A stretch of DNA of 64,000 nt from Chitinophaga cymbidii (GCF_007992715.1 NZ_BKAU01000003.1:1-64000); one strand, 5' to 3'; shown: positions 16,956 to 26,832, counted from the first letter of the stretch. Program-made: numbers and translations. The notes: generated by a model not told the origin, from the letters alone.

Positions 16956-17042
16956 CAGGATAAATATAGATATTTCTGTTCACTTGCCGGTGAGCTGTTG
17001 AACAGCTGGCAGCAGTGATTCTTTATTCCACCCAAATGAAAC

Positions 17043-17072
17043 AGGGCTGACCAGTTTGCTCTGATCAGCCCT
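17043..17072 (-). terminator. Likely terminator of the envelope gene cluster
   Basis: AGGGCTGA (17043-17050) and TCAGCCCT (17065-17072) form a perfect 8-bp stem 20 bases after the stop codon at 17093. The following minus-strand sequence is only moderately T-rich, so efficiency is uncertain. Confidence 0.55.
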
Positions 17073-17092
17073 TACAATCAAATGTCGTTGAA

Positions 17093-17620
17093 TTATCTGA
17101 AAGTGTAACGCGCGGACACGCCAACGATCTGCTCACCGATGAAATCATGTCCACCGGAGAAGTTGAAGAAAGGCTTGATGTCGCCGCTCAGGTTCAGCGG
17201 GATGTTCTTGAAAGTGTATTCCACACCGAAGATCCCGTCAAGACCGGCTACCACGTCCGTTCCATCATTGTGACGGCGTCCGTTGTCCCAGTAATAATCT
17301 CTCCAGAAGCCAAGATGCGCGCCACCGCCGGCGTACATGTTCCACTCGGACCGGTTGGTGAAGCCCCAGTGATACTGGTAGAGGCCGGTAAACGTAACAT
17401 TGGAGGCGGCATCATCGCCACCGCCGAAGTAATGGGAAACGATCCCTTCAATGGCATGCGGCCCCTGTATGAAATGTTTGGCAGTGAAACCTACCGTCCA
17501 GGGGTTCAGGCGGATACCGAGCGCTGTTTTGTAATCTGCGGGTGAACCGCCGCCACGTTGTGCATTTGCCTGGAAGGCCATCAAAGAAAGTACTCCGAAG
17601 AGCAACAGAATCCTTTTCAT
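17093..17620 (-). CDS. Small outer-membrane barrel protein A
   Basis: A 175-residue exported protein with a signal peptide (about 1-20, ending ANAQ) and a barrel-like body of alternating strands that ends YTFR. It shares a layout with the next gene upstream: LGIRLNPWTVGFTAKHFI, a central GGGAHLGF, then DGIFGVEYTFKNIPLNLSGDIKP and a final ARYTFR. The two are paralogues. The function is unknown. It is the last gene of a tightly packed minus-strand group, 24 bases behind its paralogue. Confidence 0.75.
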   Translation of the reverse strand: MKRILLLFGVLSLMAFQANAQRGGGSPADYKTALGIRLNPWTVGFTAKHFIQGPHAIEGIVSHYFGGGDDAASNVTFTGLYQYHWGFTNRSEWNMYAGGGAHLGFWRDYYWDNGRRHNDGTDVVAGLDGIFGVEYTFKNIPLNLSGDIKPFFNFSGGHDFIGEQIVGVSARYTFR

Positions 17621-17644
17621 ATTTGTGTCTTTATTTTAAAAATT

Positions 17645-18112
17645 TTATTTCTTCCGTCCGAAAATATACCTCGCCGATATCGCAAATTCCGGCAGGTCGG
17701 GAGAGGTGTTAAAGTGAATGGCGGGCTTCCAGTCCAGGCTCAGGTTGAGCGGGATATCGGAGAAATTGTAGTTGATGCCCGCGATCCCGTCCACACCCGC
17801 CAGGAACTCCTGGCTGCCGTCGATATCCCTTGTGCCGATGTGCATGCCACCGCCCGCATACCATCCAAACCCTTCCACGGTAAGGGTGGAAAGGTCAAAA
17901 TGATATTGATACAAGGCCGTCAGCGAAGCTGTCTTGTTATACAACCCTACAATGGCCTCCGCCGCGGAATGCTCCGTAAAAAAATACCGGCCTGTTACGC
18001 CCAGGGGTAGTCCAAGTCTTATGCCAGCTTCTATCTGCCGTGGGGCTTCCTGCGCTTTTACGCCGGAGGCAAAGCTCAATATCATTAAAACGGTAATGAT
18101 GCGGTATCTCAT
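17645..18112 (-). CDS. Small outer-membrane barrel protein B
   Basis: Paralogue of the neighbouring 17093-17620 protein, 155 residues from the start at 18112. That ATG is preferred over the one at 18142 because it gives a clean signal peptide (MRYRIITVLMILSFASG, cleaved near KAQ). Matching segments include AGIRLGLPLGVTGRYFF, GWYAGGGMHIG, GIAGINYNFSDIPLNLSLDWKP and the terminal ARYIFGRKK. It lies a few tens of bases after nhaA and is probably in the same transcript. Function is unknown. Confidence 0.72.
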   Translation of the reverse strand: MRYRIITVLMILSFASGVKAQEAPRQIEAGIRLGLPLGVTGRYFFTEHSAAEAIVGLYNKTASLTALYQYHFDLSTLTVEGFGWYAGGGMHIGTRDIDGSQEFLAGVDGIAGINYNFSDIPLNLSLDWKPAIHFNTSPDLPEFAISARYIFGRKK

Positions 18113-18146
18113 GCGATCTCGTATTTGCAATAACAATGCCAAAGGC

Positions 18147-19334
18147 TCATTCCGGGGCCTTGCCCAGCGTTCTCAGAAATATGAATCCCGCTACGCCGGC
18201 AATCACCGAAGCCAGTATGACGGACATCACCGAGATCACCTGTATCTCTATTTCACTAAACGCCAGGGTGGCAATAAAAATGCTCATCGTAAAACCGACG
18301 CCTGCGATCATGCCAATCCCCCATAGCTGCGTCCAGTTTGTTTGGGAAGGCAGGCTGGCGAGCTTCAGCTTTACGGCTATGAAACAGATGAGGAAAATGC
18401 CCAGGGGCTTGCCCAGTACCAGTCCCGCTATCACGCCAAAGCTCACGGAATGCGAGAATGCCTGCAGCAGGTCCGCCGGGAACGCGATGGCGGTGTTGGC
18501 CAGTGCGAATGCCGGCATGATCAGGAAGTTCACCGGGTCGTGCAGGTTGTGTTCCAGCGCATTGATCTTGCTCAATGGAATGGTAAACGCCAGCAGCACG
18601 CCGGCTATTGTGGCATGGATGCCGGAGTTGAAAATGCAGTACCAGAGAATGACGCCCGGGATAAAATAAAAAATGAGCCTTTGCACTTTCAGGTAGTTGA
18701 GCAGCAACAGCAATGCAAAAATACCGCCGCCGATGTAGAGGTACATCATGTGCAGCTCATCTGTATAAAATATCGCGATGGTGAGGATCGCGCCAAGATC
18801 GTCTATGATGGCCAGGGCGGTGAGGAAGATCTTCAGGCTGATGGGCACGCGCCTGCCGAGCAGGGAAAGAATGCCGAGGGAGAACGCGATATCGGTAGCC
18901 ATGGGAATGCCCCAACCGTGCCCGTAAGGAGTGCCGCCGTTGAAAAGTGAGAATATCAAAGCGGGCGCTACCATACCGCCTACCGCGGCGAGCACAGGCA
19001 GCAGGGATTTGCGGATAGAAGCCAGCTCGCCGGTGGTCAGCTCGCGTTTGATCTCCATCCCCACCAGGAAAAAGAAGAGGACCATGAAGCCGTCGTTGAT
19101 CCACAGCAGCCAGGAGTTCGGCAGATGAAGGCCGTTCCATTCATAATGATGGCCGGTAGACGGATCGAAAAATGCGGTAAAGAAGCTGATATAGGATGTT
19201 GCGAAGGAAGAGTTGGCAAGGATCAGGGACACTATCGTACAGGCTATCAGCACAATGCCCACCGCGCGGCTGTCTGCCAGAAATTGAAAGATGGGCGATA
19301 TCAGTTTGTTCCTTACTTTTCCGATAATATTCAT
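18147..19334 (-). CDS. nhaA: Na+/H+ antiporter NhaA
   Basis: Inner-membrane electrogenic antiporter (395 residues, typical length) that exports Na+ or Li+ for H+ and protects against sodium and alkaline stress. The ion-binding pair Asp178-Asp179 (LAIIDDLGAIL) and the helper Asp148 (MATDIAFSLG) are present, with the same 30-residue spacing as the known NhaA site. Twelve hydrophobic helices are visible. It starts 14 bases after the OstA-like gene ends, so it probably shares its transcript. Confidence 0.96.
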   Translation of the reverse strand: MNIIGKVRNKLISPIFQFLADSRAVGIVLIACTIVSLILANSSFATSYISFFTAFFDPSTGHHYEWNGLHLPNSWLLWINDGFMVLFFFLVGMEIKRELTTGELASIRKSLLPVLAAVGGMVAPALIFSLFNGGTPYGHGWGIPMATDIAFSLGILSLLGRRVPISLKIFLTALAIIDDLGAILTIAIFYTDELHMMYLYIGGGIFALLLLLNYLKVQRLIFYFIPGVILWYCIFNSGIHATIAGVLLAFTIPLSKINALEHNLHDPVNFLIMPAFALANTAIAFPADLLQAFSHSVSFGVIAGLVLGKPLGIFLICFIAVKLKLASLPSQTNWTQLWGIGMIAGVGFTMSIFIATLAFSEIEIQVISVMSVILASVIAGVAGFIFLRTLGKAPE

Positions 19335-19348
19335 TTATACATACAGGT

Positions 19349-21370
19349 TTATTGACCGATCAGTTCGTACTTTGATTTGGGCTTCCGCTGGATCATCCAC
19401 CTGAAGCCCGGCAGCAGTTTCTGTTCTTCCGGCATCTGGGTGAAGGGATACATGGTAGCTTCCGCTTCCTTGATGAACACCACTCTTTCCAGTTCGCCGT
19501 TCTCGAAATATATATGTGTGGAGGCGGACAGCAGCCGGTTGATGCTGATGTAGGCGCTGTCGTCGTCCTGCACATAATACACGTTTTCCGCGTTCCCGTT
19601 CACATGCATGGAATCCAGCTTGTCGTTACTGAAGAATCCCAGTACGGTGTTGCCTTTTACCTGGTTGTACATGTCGGGGCCCGCTTCGCTGATAATGAGG
19701 GCGTTCTGGTCCAGCAGCAGCCTGTCCGCTTTCTGATTTTTGGTGAACAGGAAGATGGTGTCGCCGAACATCTGGTTGTCGCTCGCCCAGAGTACGGGAT
19801 CTTTATACATCCGGAATACGGAGTCGATGCTGGAATAGTATACGCTGTCCGCCACGCCTTGCAGGGAGTCGGAGTAGATCTTTACGTTGTGGTAGGCGAT
19901 GATGTATCTTTTCTCCGTGGTGTCTTTGGGCGCCGCCGCCGGTTGGTCGGCGATGGTGATGGGGGCGGGGAAGCCCAGTAGTGCGGAGTCTGCCTGGATC
20001 ACGGAGGAATCAGGTTTTATCACGCGCTGCAGTAGTGCGGTGGCGGCGGAATCTGCTTTGGCAAGATGCGCGGGCAGGGAATCCGGGCGGGTTCGCTGGG
20101 AGAGTAGGAGGCTGTCTGGTTTTGGGATGATGGAATCGATTTTGGTGACGATGGATGAGTCTGTTGTTTTGATGATTGAATCGGCTTTGGATGTGTCTAT
20201 TATTTTGATGATCGAATCGGCTTTAGCTTTTGCAGCGCGGCCAGAATCCACTACCACTTTATCCAGCAGCAAGGCAAAGCTGGAATCTGCTTTTGATGCG
20301 GGTTGCAATTTAACCGTCTTAGAAGTATCCGCCGTGGCGGCGTTTGCGGTATCCGGCAGGGCAGGAGTGGCCGCTGTCGTATCCTTCCGCTCCAAACCAA
20401 CAATACCTGAGAACAGGGTATCCGCCGCCAGGAACAGCGTGTCGCTCTTTCCTTCCAGGATCATCACCGGCTTTTGCGTGGCCAGCACCGTTTTCAGGTT
20501 CTGGTCTACAATGCCGTAATTGGCCAGCACGGCTATTTTCTGGGCAGTGTCGCGCCAGATCATATTGCCGGTAGCGATGGAAATCCCCGAGGCTTTGTCC
20601 GTCTGGATATCATTGGCGGTAAAAGTATTGGTGCTGTCTTCGATCACCGGGCGCTGCCCGAAGCTACCGTAGCCGCTTTCGGTATTGTAAAACCCTTCCG
20701 TTACGTACATGGTGGTCTTGCCATCGTTGATGGTCGTGGGCACCAGGATGGTGGCGATCTTGGTGGTCGTGTTGTACAGCAACGTGTCTGTGCTGAGGGT
20801 AAAATCCGGGTCTACCACCACTACATCCCTCTTGAAATATACATCTTTCGTATCTGCGTAATAGATACCTTCCTGGCTGGTGAGCACGGAGGATTCATTT
20901 ACCAGCCGACCGCTTTTGGTATAGGTGCCGATCTTGGTGTTCATGTCGTACTGCAGTTCCGGGCTGGTGAGCACTACCTTGTTGTCCGTCAGCTTGGCGT
21001 TACCGGTAAGCGTTGCCAGGCGTTCGTTCCCGAGGTAGATGAGATAGTCTGAATAAGTATGGATGCTGTCGTCCTGGTTAATGTGCACGCGCCCCCATGC
21101 CTCGATCCTGTTCTTCAGCGCATCGATGTCCGCGCTGTCGCAGTACATATAGCTGGTGCCCTGCCTGAAGGCCACATTTCCCTTCACTCTCCGTTTGGAA
21201 ACGGAATCGGTGGTGATGTTGGTCACAAAATCCGCATGCAGGAGGTTAATACGTTTGGTGGTATCGTTCTGCCGGAGGGTGCGTATATGGTCGTGACTGT
21301 TTGCAGCCAACAGCCCGGTTGCACCTGTTACAGCGAGCAGGATGAGGCCGTATCTTAGGTTCCTGATCAT
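19349..21370 (-). CDS. OstA-like periplasmic protein (LptA/OstA N-terminal domain)
   Basis: A 673-residue exported protein (signal peptide about 1-24). Residues about 40-330 form repeated OstA/LptA-type strands that occur in lipopolysaccharide transport bridges (LLHADFVTNITTDSVSKRRVKGNVAFRQG). A low-complexity segment rich in KADS, DTSK and PDS (about 330-470) follows. A second OstA-like part then runs to the C-terminus (YHNVKIYSDSLQGVADS). The inferred role is carrying lipopolysaccharide across the periplasm toward the LptD-like protein encoded divergently at 23928. It starts three bases after the MCE gene stop, so the two are clearly co-transcribed. Confidence 0.85.
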   Translation of the reverse strand: MIRNLRYGLILLAVTGATGLLAANSHDHIRTLRQNDTTKRINLLHADFVTNITTDSVSKRRVKGNVAFRQGTSYMYCDSADIDALKNRIEAWGRVHINQDDSIHTYSDYLIYLGNERLATLTGNAKLTDNKVVLTSPELQYDMNTKIGTYTKSGRLVNESSVLTSQEGIYYADTKDVYFKRDVVVVDPDFTLSTDTLLYNTTTKIATILVPTTINDGKTTMYVTEGFYNTESGYGSFGQRPVIEDSTNTFTANDIQTDKASGISIATGNMIWRDTAQKIAVLANYGIVDQNLKTVLATQKPVMILEGKSDTLFLAADTLFSGIVGLERKDTTAATPALPDTANAATADTSKTVKLQPASKADSSFALLLDKVVVDSGRAAKAKADSIIKIIDTSKADSIIKTTDSSIVTKIDSIIPKPDSLLLSQRTRPDSLPAHLAKADSAATALLQRVIKPDSSVIQADSALLGFPAPITIADQPAAAPKDTTEKRYIIAYHNVKIYSDSLQGVADSVYYSSIDSVFRMYKDPVLWASDNQMFGDTIFLFTKNQKADRLLLDQNALIISEAGPDMYNQVKGNTVLGFFSNDKLDSMHVNGNAENVYYVQDDDSAYISINRLLSASTHIYFENGELERVVFIKEAEATMYPFTQMPEEQKLLPGFRWMIQRKPKSKYELIGQ

Positions 21371-21373
21371 TTC

Positions 21374-22369
21374 TTATTGTAGTTGCGCTGTATCGGAAGG
21401 AATGGGCACTACTTTGTTTTTCCTGCCGAATACGCTCAGGTGCACATACCGCCATGGATTGTAGCGGAGATCTTCCAGCAGCTTGTTCAGGCTGCTGAGC
21501 GAGGTTTGCAGGTTGTTGTATGCTTTCCTGTCGTTCATCAGCATGCCAAGCGTACCGTCTGTGCTGTTCACCTTGGTAACAACGGCGTTCAGCTGGGTAA
21601 CGGTGTGGCTCAGTTGTGCGAGCGCGGTGTCCAGCTGGCCATTGGCGAGGGTGTTGGACGCCTTGTCGAAGTTGCCGAGTATGTTGGATATTTTGTCGTT
21701 ATTATCTTTCAGATTGGCAGACACAGCTTCGAAGTTGGAGAAGGTGCCGCCGATCTTGCCGTTTTCCGCCAGCATGCCGTTGATGGAGCGGGTGGCATTG
21801 TTGAGGTTGTGCATGGTACCGCTGAGCCCTGCCACGGCGGTGCGTATGTTGTGCTTGGTAGTGGTGTCGAACACGGAGTTCACGGTGAGCAGGAGGGTGT
21901 CTACTGCGCCGAGGGTCATTTCCAGCTTTTTCACGAGCGGGCTGAGCTGTTCTTTCAGCGCGTCGGTGATGGAGCCGTCTACCGCTGCATAGATGGTGTC
22001 TTTATTTTTCAGATAGCTGTTGGCGTTACCAAAGTCGATCTCCACTTTTTTGGTGCCGAGCAGGTCTGAGCTGATGCGGGCCACGGAGTTTTCCGGTATT
22101 TCTATCTCTTTGTTGATCTGAAGGGTGACCAGGATGCGGCCGGCGCGTTTGTCCATTATTTCCAGGCCGAGCACGCTGCCTACGGTGAGGCCGTTCACTA
22201 CCACGGCGTTGGAGGGGGCGAGGCCGTTCACCTGCGTGTATACGGCATAGATAGTCCTTTTGTTGGAAAAGAGGCTTCTGCCTTTGAGGATGTTGAACCC
22301 AATCACCAGTAACACTATTCCGAGCGCAGTCAACACGCCTACTTTTGTTTCATTAGATATTTTAAGCAT
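21374..22369 (-). CDS. MlaD/MCE family lipid transport protein
   Basis: A 331-residue protein with one N-terminal membrane anchor (about 10-28, VGVLTALGIVLLVIGFNIL) and one MCE domain (about 35-115, YAVYTQVNGLAPSNAVVVNGLTVGSV). A long helical tail (about 140-290) is rich in Asn and Leu. MCE proteins form hexamers that shuttle phospholipids between membranes with an MlaE/MlaF ABC transporter, which is not in this window. The start at 22369 is chosen because it precedes the anchor directly (MLKISNETK); the longer frame to 22438 adds an unlikely leader. Partners upstream and downstream are envelope genes. Confidence 0.9.
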   Translation of the reverse strand: MLKISNETKVGVLTALGIVLLVIGFNILKGRSLFSNKRTIYAVYTQVNGLAPSNAVVVNGLTVGSVLGLEIMDKRAGRILVTLQINKEIEIPENSVARISSDLLGTKKVEIDFGNANSYLKNKDTIYAAVDGSITDALKEQLSPLVKKLEMTLGAVDTLLLTVNSVFDTTTKHNIRTAVAGLSGTMHNLNNATRSINGMLAENGKIGGTFSNFEAVSANLKDNNDKISNILGNFDKASNTLANGQLDTALAQLSHTVTQLNAVVTKVNSTDGTLGMLMNDRKAYNNLQTSLSSLNKLLEDLRYNPWRYVHLSVFGRKNKVVPIPSDTAQLQ

Positions 22370-22467
22370 CGAGATAAATCTAAGGTTTCGTGTGCAAAAA
22401 TAGATAAAAACAACCGTGCGGCAGTCGTAGGCAAACATATTTAACGCAAAACACGGGCCAATTGAAC

Positions 22468-23742
22468 TTATTGTTCGATCCTTTCCCCGTTCTGATAGGC
22501 CACTACAAAGGCATCTTTAAAGCCGCTCTGCTTTGCTTTGTATACGGCGGAGAGGGCTTCTGCTTCGGTACGGAAATTTCCCCAGGTATATTTATTGAGT
22601 TTTTTGCCGCCCTGTTTTACTTCCTCGCGGTCGATGGTGCCGTCCAGCTTCGCGAAAAGCTCGTTGCCGCGGGCGTACACTTTCTCGGTGGTCATGAGCT
22701 GCACTTTATAGTATACGGCCTTTGCGTCCGCAACGGGCGCGTTGTCTGACTGCACACTAACGGAAGCGGGTATATTCTGGCGCGCAGGGGTCACCGGTGT
22801 TTCTGCCGGCGTGTTGGTCCTGGTGGCGCTGCTATGTACGGTATTGTATACTTTTTCCAGTTCATCCTTGTACCTTTTAACGGCGCGGTAGATGCACTGT
22901 GCCATTTCATTCTGGCCGCTGGCGGAGTTCAGGTATTCTTCTTCTTCCGGGTTGCTGATGAAGCCCAGTTCCACGAGCACGCTGGGCATGGCGGTGGCAT
23001 GCAGTACGAGGATGCCTTTTTCGTTACGCTGACGGGCGCCGCGGCTGATCCTGCCTGCTTTGGTGAATTCATCTTCCACGAGGCCGGAGAGGCGCAGGCT
23101 CTGGTCGAAGAATACGTTGCGGAGGGTGTTGAGCATAATAATGGTCTCCGGGTCGTTCGTGTCCATCAGCTGCTGCGTTTCTTCCGAGTTGGCGTCCAGT
23201 ACGATCACGGAGCTGTTGCGCAGCGATTCCGTTTTTGCGTTATTCTTGGTGGTGGCCCAGATATAGGTTTCCGTGCCTTTTGCGGGATTGGGTATCTTCT
23301 TGTAGATGGGCACCCGCCTGGTATATTTTTTCCCTTTGCTGTTGCGGCGCGTCACGTTCTTGTAGCCGGTCACCCGGGAGAGGGCGGCCGCGGCATTACA
23401 GTGGATGGAGATGAACAGGTCGCCCTGCGCTTCATTGGCAATGGCGGCTTTCTTGCGCACGTCGTCAAACCGGTCGGTTTTCCGCGTGTATACCACCTTT
23501 ACATCCGGCATGGCGTCTTCTATGATCTTCCCCAGCTTGAGCGCCACGTCCAGCGCAATGTCCTTTTCATAAGAATACTTGCCTCTTGCGCCAACGTCAT
23601 TTCCTCCGTGCCCGGCGTCGATCACGATCGTACGGATGGGCTTGTCCTGAACCGGTAAAACCGGTGTAGTTTTTGCATGAACGGACAGGGAACAGATCAA
23701 TCCTATACCCAGCCCGGAAAATAAAACTCTTTTCCAGCGCAT
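22468..23742 (-). CDS. N-acetylmuramoyl-L-alanine amidase (Amidase_3)
   Basis: Exported zinc amidase of 424 residues that cuts the bond between muramic acid and the stem peptide, usually in daughter-cell separation or wall turnover. The signal peptide covers about 1-23. The catalytic domain (about 36-290) has zinc ligands His45 (DAGHGG), Glu59 (YEKD) and His114 (SIHCNA). An insertion after the third ligand (about 120-170) is rich in Lys and Arg. A C-terminal SPOR-like domain (about 345-424) may bind denuded glycan strands. It heads the minus-strand envelope cluster and is divergent from lptD. Confidence 0.93.
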   Translation of the reverse strand: MRWKRVLFSGLGIGLICSLSVHAKTTPVLPVQDKPIRTIVIDAGHGGNDVGARGKYSYEKDIALDVALKLGKIIEDAMPDVKVVYTRKTDRFDDVRKKAAIANEAQGDLFISIHCNAAAALSRVTGYKNVTRRNSKGKKYTRRVPIYKKIPNPAKGTETYIWATTKNNAKTESLRNSSVIVLDANSEETQQLMDTNDPETIIMLNTLRNVFFDQSLRLSGLVEDEFTKAGRISRGARQRNEKGILVLHATAMPSVLVELGFISNPEEEEYLNSASGQNEMAQCIYRAVKRYKDELEKVYNTVHSSATRTNTPAETPVTPARQNIPASVSVQSDNAPVADAKAVYYKVQLMTTEKVYARGNELFAKLDGTIDREEVKQGGKKLNKYTWGNFRTEAEALSAVYKAKQSGFKDAFVVAYQNGERIEQ

Positions 23743-23905
23743 GTCAGCAGTTTATTTTTAATGGGTTGTATCAATTTTGTCAAAGGTCAGTATCAATTGT
23801 TCACAATAATTTTATACTTATATGATGCACGCCAATCCGCTATTCCATACCATTTCCCTTTACCGGGCCGTTAGCGTACTATGTAATAATTTGTATAAAA
23901 TCATG

Positions 23906-23913
23906 TAGGTTTG
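23906..23913 (+). promoter_or_regulatory. Possible -7 box for lptD
   Basis: TAGGTTTG fits TAnnTTTG and ends 14 bases before the ATG. The nearest upstream TTTG is only 12 bases away instead of about 18-20, so the promoter is only half supported. Confidence 0.35.
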
Positions 23914-23927
23914 TGCCCGCTTAACAC

Positions 23928-26813
23928 ATGGACCCTTTCTGCAAAAATAATTATAAAAACTTTTTAAGGCGGCTGTTCCTGCCTTTGATTCTTCTTTTAT
24001 TAATGGCGTTGCCTTTACTAAAAGACGAATTTGCCCGCGCGGCCGTACTTCCGTCCGGTTACTTTAACAAAATTTTCACAGATACCCTGCCGCAGCCGCA
24101 TCCCGTCAGGTTTCCATCCAAAGAAGAGATCGATTCGTCGTTTTTCAGGAATGATACCGTTCCTTTAAAAGCCACTGCTCCTTTAAAAAATGACACCACT
24201 CCGCGGTTAAAAAACGATACCGTTCCCCGCCCCGTCATTAAAAGAATGGCTGACAGCGTTCCGCCCCTGCCGGTGGTGGACAGCCTGTTTCTGCCGGACA
24301 GCTCGGTGATGGCGGACAGCGTCCTCATTGCCGAGGCAGACACCGTTCCGGTGAAATTATCGAAAGACAGCCTGTCCGCTCCCGTATATTACAAGGCGCA
24401 GGACTCCATCGTTATGCTCGTAAAGAAAAAGGAATTCCGCTTATATAACAAGGCCGATGTAAAATATGAGCAAACGCAGCTGACAGGCAACACGATGGTC
24501 TTCAACCAGTCCACCGGCATTCTGACCTCCCGGATGGGGGTAGATACGGCCGGCAAGCCTGTTGAAAAGCCGGTGCTGAACGACGGGACCACCAGCTCGG
24601 AAATGGACTCCGTGCAGTACAACTTCAACAGCGGCAAGGCCATGATCTTCCAGACCCGCGCGCAATACGGAGAAGGATATGTGAACAGCACCAAAGTGAA
24701 AAAGCAGCCGGATAACACCGTGTTCGGCTTCAGGAACGGGTATACCACCTGTAACCTCGATACGCCGCACTTCGCTTTCAGGGCCAGGAAGATCAAGGTG
24801 ATCCCGAACAAGCTCATCGTTTCCGGCCCCGCGAACCTCGAGATCGAAGGCATTCCCACGCCGCTTTTCATCCCCTTCGCCATCTTTCCCATCAGCCACG
24901 GCCAGCGTACCGGGCTGCTGCCGCCAAGTTACGTGGTGAACCAGCAGAAAGGGATCGGCCTGGAAAACGGCGGTTATTATTTCGGGCTGGGGGAGTACCT
25001 GGACCTTACGGTGCGGGCGGATGTGTATTCTTACGGCAGTTGGGGTATGACGCTCAGCCCCACTTACCGGAAGCGCTACAAGTATAACGGCGGCTTCAAT
25101 ATCGCCTTTTCCAATTCCCGCTTCGGCGATCCGGAAGTGAAGAGCGAGTTCACCACTTCAAAAGACTTCCGCGTGACCTGGAGCCACAGCATGGACGGAA
25201 AGGCACGGCCGGGAACGAACTTCGGCGCCAGCGTGAACTTCGGTACCTCGTCCTACAACCAGTTCAATGTTACGAATGCGGCCACCCGTATGAATAATAT
25301 GATGTATTCCTCCATCAACTATTCAAAATCCTGGGCCGGCAAACCTTATAACCTCACCCTGGCATTGGGTCACGACCAGAATACGAGCACCCGCCAGGTG
25401 AACATCAAGTTCCCGGACGGATCATTCACCGTGAACACCCTTTATCCCTTCCAGAAAAAAGAAATGGTAGGTACGCCCAAATGGTACGAGAAGATCGGCA
25501 TCAGCTATAGCGGCCTCCTCCGGAACAATATCTCTTTTGCGGACTCCACCTTCGGCAAACCCGCGATGTTCGACAAGATGCAGTCCGGCATCCAGCACCA
25601 GGTGCCCATCAGCCTGTCCATTCCCGTGCTGCGCAACCTCACGCTGACGCCCAGCATTTCCTACACGGAAAAATGGTACCTCAAGCAACAGGTGGTAAGC
25701 TTTGACCAGGCAACGGAAACGTACGATACCACCTTCAACAGCGGATTTTACAGGAGCAGCGCCATGTCTACCTCCGCGTCGCTGGCCACCGCCATCTACG
25801 GGATGTATGCTTTCAAGAACAAGAATTCAAAAGTGCAGGCCATCCGCCACGTCATGCGCCCGAACATCGGCATGAGCTATACGCCCGACCTCGCCAGCAA
25901 GGATTACTACCTGCTGCAGATCAACAAGGAAGGGAAAATGCAGCGGTACTCCTATTATGATAACTCGCCGTTCGGTCCCTCCAACCCGGAAACATTCGCC
26001 GGTATCACCTTCGGCCTGGATAACAACCTGGAAATGAAGGTGAAGTCGGACAAGGATACATCCGGCGTGAAGAAGATCAAGCTGCTGGACGGCTTCGGCT
26101 TCAGCGGGTCTTACAACCTCGTGGCTGATTCGTTCCGGCTGTCGCCTATCTCGCTGAATGCCAGGACCAACCTGTTCGACAAGGTGAACGTTTCCGCCGG
26201 CGGTACGATCAATCCTTACCAGGTAGACAGCTTCGGGCTGCCGGTAGACCGGTACATGTGGCAGGGAGATAAATTCAGCGTGGGCCGCCTGACCAACGCC
26301 AATATTGCCATCAGCACCTCTTTCCAGAGCCAGGATAAGAAAAGCAAGGAGAAGGAGCAGCTGAAGGAAGATCTTGCAGACCAGGAAGAAACGCCGGACG
26401 CACAGCTGGAAGAGCAGCGCCGGCAGGCGGAGCTGATGCGCACCAACCCCGGTGAATACGTGGATTTTGATATTCCCTGGCGGCTGGACCTATCATACAG
26501 CCTGAACTATTCCCGCGCGCGAACGGTAGACCGGTTGCGGGATACCACGATATTTACGCAGTACCTCGGCTTCAGCGGCGACTTCAGCCTGACGCCGAAA
26601 TGGAAGATCATTATGACCAGCGGTTTCGATTTCCGCCTTAAACAGATCTCCTATACCACGCTCACCATTTCCCGCGACCTGCACTGCTGGCAGATGAGCA
26701 TCAACCTGGTGCCCTTCGGCAGTTACCGCCAGTTCAGCATCACCATCAATCCCAAGGCAGGCATCCTGCGCGACCTCCGGATCAACCGAACGCGGCAGTT
26801 CTTCGATTTGTAG
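23928..26813 (+). CDS. lptD: Putative LPS assembly outer-membrane protein LptD
   Basis: A 961-residue outer-membrane protein of the Bacteroidota LptD-like family. A hydrophobic N-terminal signal or anchor (about 15-30) is followed by a linker with repeated NDT, ADS and PDS motifs (about 50-150). An OstA-like domain (about 165-310, YKAQDSIVMLVKKKEFRLYNKADVKYEQTQLTGN) and a large beta barrel to the C-terminus complete it. It should insert lipopolysaccharide in the outer leaflet. The 26-residue acidic segment around 805-830 (KSKEKEQLKEDLADQEETP) is probably an extracellular or periplasmic loop. A divergent cluster supplies OstA-like and MCE proteins. Confidence 0.85.
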   Translation: MDPFCKNNYKNFLRRLFLPLILLLLMALPLLKDEFARAAVLPSGYFNKIFTDTLPQPHPVRFPSKEEIDSSFFRNDTVPLKATAPLKNDTTPRLKNDTVPRPVIKRMADSVPPLPVVDSLFLPDSSVMADSVLIAEADTVPVKLSKDSLSAPVYYKAQDSIVMLVKKKEFRLYNKADVKYEQTQLTGNTMVFNQSTGILTSRMGVDTAGKPVEKPVLNDGTTSSEMDSVQYNFNSGKAMIFQTRAQYGEGYVNSTKVKKQPDNTVFGFRNGYTTCNLDTPHFAFRARKIKVIPNKLIVSGPANLEIEGIPTPLFIPFAIFPISHGQRTGLLPPSYVVNQQKGIGLENGGYYFGLGEYLDLTVRADVYSYGSWGMTLSPTYRKRYKYNGGFNIAFSNSRFGDPEVKSEFTTSKDFRVTWSHSMDGKARPGTNFGASVNFGTSSYNQFNVTNAATRMNNMMYSSINYSKSWAGKPYNLTLALGHDQNTSTRQVNIKFPDGSFTVNTLYPFQKKEMVGTPKWYEKIGISYSGLLRNNISFADSTFGKPAMFDKMQSGIQHQVPISLSIPVLRNLTLTPSISYTEKWYLKQQVVSFDQATETYDTTFNSGFYRSSAMSTSASLATAIYGMYAFKNKNSKVQAIRHVMRPNIGMSYTPDLASKDYYLLQINKEGKMQRYSYYDNSPFGPSNPETFAGITFGLDNNLEMKVKSDKDTSGVKKIKLLDGFGFSGSYNLVADSFRLSPISLNARTNLFDKVNVSAGGTINPYQVDSFGLPVDRYMWQGDKFSVGRLTNANIAISTSFQSQDKKSKEKEQLKEDLADQEETPDAQLEEQRRQAELMRTNPGEYVDFDIPWRLDLSYSLNYSRARTVDRLRDTTIFTQYLGFSGDFSLTPKWKIIMTSGFDFRLKQISYTTLTISRDLHCWQMSINLVPFGSYRQFSITINPKAGILRDLRINRTRQFFDL

Positions 26814-26832
26814 CGGGGCAGGGAAAGCCCCG
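26814..26832. terminator. Hairpin after lptD
   Basis: CGGGGC and GCCCCG form a short perfect stem one base after the lptD stop codon. No T run follows, so it is at best a weak terminator or a 3'-end stabiliser. Confidence 0.35.
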
